Origin: Thiohalobacter sp.
Lineage (GTDB): Bacteria; Pseudomonadota; Gammaproteobacteria; DSM-19610
DNA: 5,865 nt
Direction of reading: 5' to 3'
Assembly (NCBI GenBank): GCA_027010005.1
Contig: JALVCM010000021.1
Span: 1-5,865, forward strand
The position numbers were made by a program, and so were the translations under genes. This document shows positions 1 to 5,141 of this stretch, in pieces. Positions within the stretch are counted from its first letter, which is position 1; the number at the start of each line of letters is the position of its first letter. The notes beneath the pieces are model-generated. The model had not been told where the DNA came from and ran no database searches. It was given only the letters and a program-made list of their open reading frames with translations.

Positions 1-85
1 TCAGCAAGTTAGGCTTAATGTTTGGTAGAGGGCTCATCCATATCTTCCGCCTGTTTCTTCATGGCGCAGGGAGACAGGTCTGCCC

Positions 86-172
86 GCCCAGGTGGCGAAA
101 TTGGTAGACGCAAGGGACTTAAAATCCCTCGGTGGCGACACCGTGCCGGTTCGATTCCGGCCCTGGGCACCA
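86..172 (+). tRNA. tRNA-Leu (anticodon UAA)
   Basis: A complete class II tRNA can be folded by eye. The acceptor stem is GCCCAGG (86-92) with CCTGGGC (162-168), followed by ACCA (169-172), so the CCA end is encoded. The anticodon stem AGGGA/TCCCT (113-117/125-129) holds loop CTTAAAA, with anticodon TAA at 120-122, which reads leucine UUA. The long variable arm CGGTG/CACCG (130-134/139-143) with loop GCGA is what a leucine tRNA needs. The T arm is GCCGG/CGGCC-type pairing (145-149/157-161) around TTCGATT. No mismatch disrupts any stem, so the gene should be functional. An integrase gene starts 183 bases downstream, making the 3' half of this tRNA the likely island insertion site. Confidence 0.97.
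150..172 (+). other. Candidate attachment site at the tRNA 3' end
   Basis: Integrases encoded next to a tRNA usually recombine within the T-loop to 3'-end segment and rebuild an intact tRNA on insertion. Here the T loop, T-stem 3' strand, acceptor 3' strand and CCA are intact and face a tyrosine integrase whose start codon is the nearest downstream gene start. No second copy of this segment was found elsewhere in the window, so the far junction must lie outside it. The exact core boundaries are inferred, not seen. Confidence 0.45.
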
Positions 173-187
173 TTATTAAAAATCAAT

Positions 188-337
188 AATTTACGCATCT
201 CACCACATTTCACAACTTTTTCCAGTTAAAACAGTCGCTTAACGAAAAATCCGCCTTTTTCTTTCTTCGCATTACCCCTCTTTTTTCCACTTGATGTATG
301 ATTCTCTTACGCCAAATTTACGCCATTGGCGTAAATT
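188..337. promoter_or_regulatory. Integrase upstream region: 23-bp palindrome and TTTACGC repeats
   Basis: Between the tRNA and the integrase lies a short AT-rich stretch with no gene of its own. A perfect palindrome occupies 315-337: arm AATTTACGCCA (315-325), central T (326), arm TGGCGTAAATT (327-337). The same TTACGCC core recurs at 307-313, and AATTTACGC recurs at 188-196, close to the end of the tRNA. The palindrome ends 17 bases before the integrase start codon. It could be an operator limiting integrase expression, or arm-type binding sites for the integrase or excisionase; the sequence alone does not decide. No convincing -35/-10 pair was recognised. Confidence 0.55.
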
Positions 338-354
338 CAAGGGAGGGCTCATCA

Positions 355-1341
355 ATGGCGACATTCAGAAAACGAAGCGGGGGCTGGCGCGCCGAGGTGT
401 GCATCAAGGGCGCGCGCACGTCGGCGACGTTTACCACCAAGCGGGAAGCCCAGGCCTGGGCGGCAAGGGAAGAGACCCGGCTGCGGGAAGATTCTGCCGG
501 CAAGATTCCAAACAAGCCGTTCCGCGATCTTCTCGAACGCTACAGCCGCGAGGTCAGCATTCACAAGCGTGGCGCTGCGCGGGAGCAGAAGATGATCGAC
601 GTCATTCTCCGCGATCCGGTCGCTGATGTATCGTTGCGCATGCTCGCGCCGACCGATATCGCAGCCTGGCGCGACCGGCGACTGAAGCAGGTTTCGGGCT
701 CGACAGTGGAGCGGGAGATGACCATTCTCTCGCATGCCTGTTCGGTGGCGCGTCGCGAATGGGGATGGCTGCGCGTCAACCCGGTCAGCGATGTAAGGCG
801 ACCGCCACCGACACCGGCACGCACCCGGCGACCGACTGCGGAAGAAACGGAGAAGCTGCTGCATACGCTGGGGTATTCACGGGAGCTCCCGCCTGAAACT
901 ATCTCTTCACGAGTGGGCGCGGCTTACCTTTTCGCCATCGAGACCGCGATGCGCGCAGGTGAGATCTGTGGTCTGGAATGGCAGCATGTCAATGAGCGCT
1001 ATGTGCATTTGCCGAAGACAAAGAATGGCTATGCGCGGGATGTGCCGTTGTCAGCCGAAGCGCGCCGCATTATCGAGCAGTTGCGGTCTTTGAACAGCGA
1101 GGAAGATACTGTGTTCCGTGTGACAACGGCCAGTTTGGATGCGCTGTTTCGCAAGGCAAAAGCACGTGCGCTCATCGAAGATTTGCACTTCCACGATACG
1201 CGGCGCGAAGCACTTACAAGATTGTCGAAGGTGTTCGATGTGATGGAACTCGCCCGGATTAGCGGACACCGTGATCTGCGGGTGCTGCAGAACGTGTACT
1301 ACGCGCCATCGGTAAATGACCTGGCGGACAAGCTCGACTAG
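355..1341 (+). CDS. int: Tyrosine site-specific integrase (island/phage type)
   Basis: A 328-residue integrase that cuts and rejoins DNA through a tyrosine-DNA intermediate, probably acting at the adjacent tRNA-Leu. Residues 1-45 resemble an arm-site DNA-binding domain (RKRSGGWRAEV, then a Thr/Lys-rich strand and a helix). Residues about 50-150 form the SAM-like core-binding domain, and 160-328 the catalytic domain. The full catalytic set is visible: R200 in AMRAGE, K223 in KTKNG, H280 and R283 in HDTR, H305 in SGHRD, and the nucleophile at Y315 or Y316 in VYYAPS. The ATG at 355 is preferred to an in-frame ATG at 298 because GGGAGGG (341-347) lies at good spacing and the upstream extension would read through the 23-bp palindrome. 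Length is normal for the family and no frameshift is seen. It ends in a CTAG shared with the convergent gene. Confidence 0.95.
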   Translation: MATFRKRSGGWRAEVCIKGARTSATFTTKREAQAWAAREETRLREDSAGKIPNKPFRDLLERYSREVSIHKRGAAREQKMIDVILRDPVADVSLRMLAPTDIAAWRDRRLKQVSGSTVEREMTILSHACSVARREWGWLRVNPVSDVRRPPPTPARTRRPTAEETEKLLHTLGYSRELPPETISSRVGAAYLFAIETAMRAGEICGLEWQHVNERYVHLPKTKNGYARDVPLSAEARRIIEQLRSLNSEEDTVFRVTTASLDALFRKAKARALIEDLHFHDTRREALTRLSKVFDVMELARISGHRDLRVLQNVYYAPSVNDLADKLD

Positions 1342-1604
1342 GCAATCCGGTTTTCCTGGTGCTTCTCGGTCCAGGCGATCACCTCCTTGGCTTTCCATAA
1401 AGGTTGCCCACGGCCTCTGCTGCCTGCAACCGGCAGCCGGATGGCCTGGGGGAAACCGGGCAGGGCGGTAATGCGTTCACGCACTACCGCCTCGGAACGC
1501 TTCAGGTAGGCGGCGATCTCCTTTACAGTCCACAAGTCCACCGTAATCGGAATGCGCGGGGAAAGATTGTTGATTGCGTCCAGAAGTAGTTCGATCTGAT
1601 TCAT
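1338..1604 (-). CDS. AlpA/excisionase-like HTH DNA-binding protein
   Basis: An 88-residue protein with a MerR-like winged helix-turn-helix. LWTVKEIAAYLKRSEAVVRERI (about 24-45) gives the two HTH helices. It is followed by the wing-like segment PGFPQAIRLP and then GQPLWKAKEVIAWTEKH (67-82), the pattern in which AlpA and small excisionases place a W-K-x-x-E-V-x-x-W helix. Such proteins control integrase expression or direct excision. It converges on the integrase gene with a 4-base overlap; CTAG (1338-1341) gives TAG on both strands. A weak ribosome site (AAGGATG on the minus strand, 1615-1621) precedes the only ATG. The role as excisionase rather than transcriptional activator is inferred from size and position. 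Confidence 0.82.
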   Translation of the reverse strand: MNQIELLLDAINNLSPRIPITVDLWTVKEIAAYLKRSEAVVRERITALPGFPQAIRLPVAGSRGRGQPLWKAKEVIAWTEKHQENRIA

Positions 1605-1908
1605 GTTGGTGTGACATCCTTGAGGTTTTCACAGGGTAGCATTGGAGCCCACCGGCAACTTTTTCTCATTTTTCTCCACATGGTTTGCATCACATCAATC
1701 TGCTTTTGAATAGTAACCTCAACGCGATACATAAACATGTTTGAAAACTCACCCCGTGAGTGGCGATTTCGGGCATGTTTACTGTTTTGGTGGATGGCAA
1801 ACTGGTGTCTCCGCAATTAATCATTGGAGACCACAGCTTGTTTCATTACATGCATTTGTTTTATCCAGTCCTGGAGGTTACGCGCATCATTACGGGTAAC
1901 AGCGCGGC
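1605..1908. promoter_or_regulatory. Divergent control region with several inverted repeats
   Basis: These 304 bases separate two divergently read genes and contain no convincing gene. Visible symmetry: palindrome AAACATGTTT (1733-1742); TAAACATG (1732-1739) against CATGTTTA (1774-1781); ACTCAC (1747-1752) with GTGAGT (1756-1761); GTCTCC (1807-1812) with GGAGAC (1826-1831), whose 13-base interior also holds CAAT and an ATTG that overlaps the right arm; and an imperfect pair at 1877-1900. Both genes are probably driven from here. A weak plus-strand promoter match is TTGTTT (1839-1844), a 17-base gap, then TTATCC (1862-1867). These repeats are plausible operators for the AlpA-like protein or for an island repressor encoded elsewhere. 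Confidence 0.45.
1873..1908 (+). promoter_or_regulatory. Distant GGAGG with a hairpin before the start codon
   Basis: The gene at 1909 has no Shine-Dalgarno sequence at normal distance; the nearest is GGAGG (1873-1877), about 31 bases upstream. Between them GTTACGCG (1877-1884) can pair with CGGGTAAC (1893-1900), giving seven pairs and one mismatch around an 8-base loop. If folded, the hairpin leaves GGAG about 8 bases (1901-1908) from the ATG. An in-frame TAA at 1897-1899 excludes an upstream start. The same symmetry could instead be a protein-binding site on DNA. Confidence 0.4.
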
Positions 1909-2667
1909 ATGAGCAACACTATCATCCGCGCCCCGCGCCGTGACCGCTTTCTCATCATTGACCAGCGCGCCATCGAGGATGAACGCCTGTCCTGGGCGGC
2001 CAGGGGATTGCTAGGCTATCTGCTGTCCAAGCCGGACGACTGGAAAGTGCTGGTCAACGACCTGCGCAAGCGTGGCGACCTGGGGCGTGACGGCATCTAT
2101 CGTCTGCTCCGGGAACTTCGCGATACCGGCTACATGCAATTCGTGCGTGAACGTGATCGGCAGGGCCGTATCCGGGGCGGCTTCTACGTGATCCGGGAAA
2201 TCGCCGATTCACCACACCCGGATTTGCCGGATACGGAAGAGCGGCAAACGGCTGCGCCAGCTACGGCAAACCCGGGAGCATTACCTACTACAGACACCAA
2301 CCTAAAAAAGACTACTACTACAACATACATACACACAAAAGAATGCAGCCGGAAGAATGCGCCTACTGCTATCGGCTTCGCCTTCTGGGTGCCGGAAGAG
2401 TTGTGGCCGGCCGCTCTGGATAAAGTGGCCGCACTCAGCTCTGCCGAAGGGCAGATGATAATCGACGAATGGGCTGGCTGTATGGCAGCCGGGTTGATTG
2501 ACATCTCGCCTGTTGGTTATTTGCAGGCCTTGGTCAGGCGATACCAGGAGGGCCGGCTCACGCTGGTGCATGCACGTGAAGTCGCTGACATACGTGCAAA
2601 GCCGATAGAGGAAATACAGGGGAGTGGCGAGATCGGGATTTGTGCCGTCAAGGGTGATGAAGACTAA
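1909..2667 (+). CDS. Winged-helix protein, probable island replication/regulatory protein
   Basis: A 252-residue protein. Residues about 25-97 form a winged-helix domain (LSWAARGLLGYLLSKPDDWKV, then LGRDGIYRLLRELRDTGYM and wing FYVIREI), as found in phage and plasmid replication initiators and in HTH proteins common on proteobacterial islands. Residues 100-150 are a Pro/Ala/Thr-rich linker with five consecutive threonines (135-139). Residues about 152-218 form a second helical domain (FWVPEELWPAALDKVAALS, then PVGYLQALVRRYQEGRL), resembling the C-terminal part of such proteins. No relaxase, helicase or primase motif is present, so it would have to recruit host proteins. It is divergent from the AlpA-like gene. 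The linker carries a slippery A AAA AAG in the correct frame (2304-2310). The DNA-binding fold is secure; the replication role is inferred from resemblance. Confidence 0.7.
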   Translation: MSNTIIRAPRRDRFLIIDQRAIEDERLSWAARGLLGYLLSKPDDWKVLVNDLRKRGDLGRDGIYRLLRELRDTGYMQFVRERDRQGRIRGGFYVIREIADSPHPDLPDTEERQTAAPATANPGALPTTDTNLKKTTTTTYIHTKECSRKNAPTAIGFAFWVPEELWPAALDKVAALSSAEGQMIIDEWAGCMAAGLIDISPVGYLQALVRRYQEGRLTLVHAREVADIRAKPIEEIQGSGEIGICAVKGDED

Positions 2668-2910
2668 CGTATTCTGTACCCAAGTGCGGGTGCTGCGGGA
2701 AGTTTTTTATTTTGCGCCAGAATTATCGCGGGATTATGGCGTCATTGCCAAACAAAAAGAGCGTATTCAGCCATGACAACGCGGTCCAGCCTGTTTATAC
2801 TCGCTGCATATATTGATTTTATCCGCGGCCACTGCGGTAAAGTGGCGCCCAAGGCGTCTCCGGGTCGTGCAACAGACGCATCAGCGAAAGCTGCGATCCT
2901 TTCTCAAATC

Positions 2911-2972
2911 GGACAGCATCAAGGCTGTCCATCTTCAATATCGGGCAGTGTGAACGATGCTGTCCATTTTCA
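2911..2972 (+). repeat. Competing inverted repeats (GGACAGCATC / GATGCTGTCC)
   Basis: GGACAGC (2911-2917) pairs perfectly with GCTGTCC (2924-2930) over a 6-base loop. The longer GGACAGCATC (2911-2920) also pairs perfectly with GATGCTGTCC (2956-2965). The two pairings use the same left arm and exclude each other. The two right arms belong to a 14-base direct repeat, GCTGTCCATCTTCA at 2924-2937 and the same with one mismatch at 2959-2972. This could be an RNA switch, or three binding sites in mixed orientation for a protein on DNA. Confidence 0.5.
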
Positions 2973-3092
2973 TCTTCAGGCTGCGCCGTCACGCCTGTTT
3001 TCTTCTTGCAAGCATGTGCTTGTCATTAAACTCGAGCCGTGTGCATCGATGGCCTTTGGTCACTACATCGTCGTGCACATTTTCTATCAACC

Positions 3093-3114
3093 GCAGGATT
3101 GTCCTGCTTTATTT
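3093..3114 (+). terminator. Terminator-like hairpin
   Basis: GCAGGA (3093-3098) and TCCTGC (3102-3107) form a perfect 6-bp stem with loop TTG, immediately followed by TTTATTT (3108-3114). That is the layout of a short intrinsic terminator on the plus strand. The stem is short and the T tract is interrupted, so efficiency is doubtful. No gene ends just upstream, so it would stop a noncoding or leader transcript. Confidence 0.35.
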
Positions 3115-3126
3115 AAAGGAGGTGAT
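3115..3126 (+). other. Orphan extended Shine-Dalgarno-like sequence
   Basis: AAAGGAGGTGAT contains AAGGAGGTGAT (3116-3126), complementary to the 3' end of bacterial 16S rRNA over 11 bases, far more than a normal ribosome site. No ATG, GTG or TTG follows at 5-12 bases. The nearest candidate, a GTG at 3146, is 19 bases on and would open only a 48-codon frame ending at 3292, without recognised similarity. It directly follows the terminator-like hairpin. Confidence 0.4.
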
Positions 3127-3218
3127 ATCACACTAAAGACCGCCTGTGTGCGGGCACGTTGGATTGCGTGGCGCCGGTTCTCAACCGAGAACAAGCCACG
3201 TTGCCTCTGACCAGGCAT

Positions 3219-3296
3219 TGTCAGGTCGTCTGGGGGTTGTGCCCCGTGACTGTTTCGCGCAAGCGAACTTGCCAGCCACGGCTGTCAGGTAGTCAG
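3219..3296 (+). repeat. Direct repeats of TGTCAGGT near the second recombinase
   Basis: GTCAGGTCGTC (3220-3230) recurs as GTCAGGTAGTC (3284-3294) with one mismatch, 64 bases apart; both are preceded by T. A further GTCAG follows at 3292-3296, and an inverted CTGAC lies at 3207-3211. They end about 27 bases before the recombinase start codon. Such repeats could be recombinase binding sites, which often sit beside the gene. Chance recurrence of an 11-mer with one mismatch cannot be excluded. Confidence 0.35.
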
Positions 3297-3323
3297 AAAC
3301 ACTAAGCTGAATGGAAAACACGA

Positions 3324-4190
3324 ATGCGAGACCTGAACTACCAACTGAAACAACTGTGCCGCCAGTGCCGGGAAGGCAGTCACGCCACCCAGGCCAAGCG
3401 TGAATACATGCTCTCCCTGATGGCCAACCAGCTCCATGAGTTGGGCTATCGGGGGATGAGCGCCCGATCACTGAAACCGAAGCATATCGAGGCTCTGGTC
3501 AAGCACTGGCAGGCGCAGGAACTGTCCACCGGCACCATCAAGAACCGCATGGCCGTGATCCGCTGGTGGGCGAACAAGGTCGACAAGCGCAATGTCGTGG
3601 CGCGCTCCAATGAACATTACGGCATACCGGATCGGCGGTTCATCACCAATGAATCGAAAGCGAAGACCGTGACCAGTGAGCAACTGGAAAAAGTCAGAGA
3701 CGAACACGTCCGTATGAGCCTGGAACTGCAACAGGCCTTCGGACTGCGCCGGGAAGAGGCCATGAAAATCCAGCCCATGGTCGCCGACCGGGGCGATCAC
3801 TTGTTCCTCAAGGGCAGCTGGACCAAGGGTGGCCGCGAGAGGATCGTGTCGATCCGCACCGAACAACAACGGGAAGTTCTCAACCGCGCCCGCCTCCTAG
3901 CCGGACGCGGCTCCCTGATACCAGGCAACCGCAACTATGTTCATCAGATGCGTGTTTATGAAGGCAACACCCGGCGCGCCGGACTCCATCACATGCACGG
4001 CCTGCGCCACGCCTATGCCCAGAACCGCTACCAGGAACTGACCGGCTGGAAATGTCCGGCAGCCGGCGGCCCGCTTGCCAAAGACCTGACCGCAGAGCAA
4101 CGCGAAAGGGATCGCGAGGCCCGGCTCACTATCAGCCGGGAGTTGGGACATGAGCGGGAAGCCGTAACGGCTGCCTATCTGGGTCGTTGA
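3324..4190 (+). CDS. Tyrosine recombinase, Phage_int_SAM_2 / Integrase_1 type
   Basis: A 288-residue recombinase from a different subfamily than the integrase at 355. Residues 1-95 match the SAM-like N-terminal domain (MRDLNYQLKQLC at the very start, then GTIKNRMAVIRWWANKV at 70-86), as in PF12834. Residues about 115-288 match the catalytic domain of PF12835. Visible catalytic residues are R142 in FGLRREE, K168 in WTKGGR, H225 and R228 in HGLRH, H276 in LGHERE and Y285 in AAYLGR. A Lys/Arg/Glu-rich insertion (about 253-267) between the HxxR and second histidine is typical of this group. The ATG at 3324 is chosen because the protein then begins with the usual family start; no good ribosome site is visible. 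Its substrate is unknown. The gene is followed after 153 bases by an AbiE pair in the same direction. Confidence 0.92.
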   Translation: MRDLNYQLKQLCRQCREGSHATQAKREYMLSLMANQLHELGYRGMSARSLKPKHIEALVKHWQAQELSTGTIKNRMAVIRWWANKVDKRNVVARSNEHYGIPDRRFITNESKAKTVTSEQLEKVRDEHVRMSLELQQAFGLRREEAMKIQPMVADRGDHLFLKGSWTKGGRERIVSIRTEQQREVLNRARLLAGRGSLIPGNRNYVHQMRVYEGNTRRAGLHHMHGLRHAYAQNRYQELTGWKCPAAGGPLAKDLTAEQRERDREARLTISRELGHEREAVTAAYLGR

Positions 4191-4260
4191 TAGGCGTGAA
4201 AGGGGCTAAACGATAAGTCAGAGGGAATATTCATTGTTGTTCGGTTTGCAAAAACTCTCA

Positions 4261-4343
4261 ATTAACAATAAATATCTGTTAAATAAGCTTTATAATAAAC
4301 TTCTCGCTTGAGCTAAGTTTGTTTTTGCGCTAGATTAACAAAT
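4261..4343 (+). promoter_or_regulatory. AbiE promoter with flanking inverted repeats
   Basis: The AT-rich gap before abiEi holds a perfect -10 box TATAAT at 4291-4296, though no good -35 is seen at 16-18 bases. TTAACA (4262-4267) and TGTTAA (4277-4282) form an inverted repeat just upstream of the box. AAACTT (4297-4302) and AAGTTT (4315-4320), with inner CTC/GAG (4303-4305/4310-4312), form a second one that would cover the transcription start. ATTAACAA recurs at 4261-4268 and 4334-4341. AbiEi antitoxins are known to repress their own operon by binding inverted repeats, so these are good operator candidates. The leader would be about 40 bases, with no Shine-Dalgarno sequence before the ATG at 4344. 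Confidence 0.6.
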
Positions 4344-5141
4344 ATGGCTAGTGAACCCCGCAGCAAATTAAACCGTCTGCTTACAACATGGCCCCAGGGC
4401 GCTGTGGCGGTGTCGCGCTGGCTGGAGGCACAGGGCGCCTACCAGCAACTGGTTCACGAGTATGAGAAAAGCGGCTGGATACAGCGCGTCGGCCAGGGCG
4501 CCTATATGCGTGCCGGCGGCACGGTTGGCTGGACCGGCGGCCTCCATGCCCTCCAGGAACAATTGAAGCTGCCGATCCATGCCGGGGCCAAAACGGCGTT
4601 GCAGATGCAGGGATATGCCCATTACCTGGCGATGGGGAAGGGTGGGAGCGTAACACTGTTTGGCAGTTCCGGTACCCGGTTGCCTGCCTGGTTCCGGAAC
4701 TATGACTGGGGGGTGGAGCTTCGTTATTCCACCACCAGGCTCTTTGCCGACGACCCGAAGGCAGGCCTCACCAAAAAGGAACTGGCCACCTATGCCATAA
4801 CGGTCTCGGCACCCGAGCGCGCCATCATGGAAGTACTGTACCTCGTGCCAGCGGAAGAATCCTTTGAAGAGGCCGGTTTGCTCATGGAGAGTTTGACCAC
4901 CCTGCGACCGCGCCTGGTGCAGTCGTTGCTGGAGCAGTGCCGTTCGGTGAAGGTGAAGCGGCTGTTCATGTTTCTCGCGGAAGCCTGCAACCATGCCTGG
5001 GTCAAGAAACTGGATTTGTCGAAAGTGGACTTCGGCAAAGGCAAACGCATGATCGTCAAAGGCGGACGGCTGGATACCAAATACAACATCACTGTCCCTG
5101 ATACGAATCTGCAGTGGAAGGCGTCGGTGAATTCGGCATGA
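4344..5141 (+). CDS. abiEi: AbiEi-family antitoxin (type IV toxin-antitoxin)
   Basis: A 265-residue antitoxin and autorepressor of the AbiE system. In studied members the N-terminal winged helix binds operator DNA and the C-terminal domain is needed to neutralise the toxin without forming a stable complex (type IV). Here residues 1-95 fit the AbiEi_3 N-terminal domain: SKLNRLLTTWPQGAVAVSRWL, then a recognition-helix region and wing SGWIQRVGQGAYMRAG (43-58). About 96-250 fits the AbiEi_3 C-terminal domain, including VSAPERAIMEVLYLVP (154-169), characteristic of the family. Length is normal. An in-frame stop at 4314-4316 limits the start; no ribosome site is visible before the ATG. The last codons overlap the toxin gene as ATGA (5138-5141), so translation of the two is likely coupled. 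Confidence 0.93.
   Translation: MASEPRSKLNRLLTTWPQGAVAVSRWLEAQGAYQQLVHEYEKSGWIQRVGQGAYMRAGGTVGWTGGLHALQEQLKLPIHAGAKTALQMQGYAHYLAMGKGGSVTLFGSSGTRLPAWFRNYDWGVELRYSTTRLFADDPKAGLTKKELATYAITVSAPERAIMEVLYLVPAEESFEEAGLLMESLTTLRPRLVQSLLEQCRSVKVKRLFMFLAEACNHAWVKKLDLSKVDFGKGKRMIVKGGRLDTKYNITVPDTNLQWKASVNSA

Larger units (their letters stand above)
2668..3323. other. Gene-poor region rich in short hairpins
   Basis: No recognisable gene lies in these 656 bases. One frame is open from 2773 to 3210 (145 codons), but it has no ribosome site, no recognisable domain and weaker GC bias at third positions than the flanking genes, so it is not called. Perfect short stems are frequent: GCGTCT/AGACGC (2854-2859/2874-2879), CAGC-GAAA-GCTG (2882-2893), GGACAGC/GCTGTCC (2911-2930), CAAGCA/TGCTTG (3009-3022), a two-part stem (3041-3051 with 3066-3078), GCAGGA/TCCTGC (3093-3107), GTTCTC/GAGAAC (3177-3192), CTGAC/GTCAG (3207-3224) and TTCGC-GCAA-GCGAA (3254-3267). 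It leads directly into the second recombinase gene and may be a structured RNA, a leader, or recombination-site DNA. Confidence 0.5.

Noticed and set aside
15..62. Short minus-strand frame before the tRNA (15 codons)
   Set aside because: Too short and without similarity. The first 85 bases are noncoding as far as can be seen; no gene end or clear tRNA promoter was recognised.
28..353. GAGGGCTCATC occurring at 28-38 and 343-353
   Set aside because: An 11-base match with no extension and no relation to the tRNA end; probably chance, and the second copy includes the integrase ribosome site.
298..354. Longer integrase start at ATG 298
   Set aside because: It lacks a ribosome site and would translate through the palindrome, while the ATG at 355 has GGGAGGG at good spacing and begins the usual family N-terminus.
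1601..1816. 71-codon minus-strand frame upstream of the AlpA-like gene
   Set aside because: It overlaps the start of a better-supported gene, fills the divergent control region and has no domain or ribosome site.
2316..2345. A/C-rich tract considered as a CRISPR or iteron array
   Set aside because: It is only a short ACT/ACA microsatellite inside the coding linker; no spaced repeats are present and no CRISPR array exists in the window.
2678..2708. Possible terminator after the replication-like gene (ACCC/GGGT then a T run)
   Set aside because: The stem is only 4 bp and is separated from the T tract by 11 bases, too weak to call.
2773..3210. 145-codon open frame on the plus strand
   Set aside because: It has no ribosome site, no recognisable domain, mixed third-position usage and many hairpins crossing it. 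It is better treated as noncoding until protein-level conservation is shown.
3204..4224. CCTCTGAC (3204-3211) and GTCAGAGG (4217-4224) as terminal inverted repeats of a recombinase element
   Set aside because: Only 8 bp, with no flanking target duplication and no extension of the match; expected by chance at this distance.
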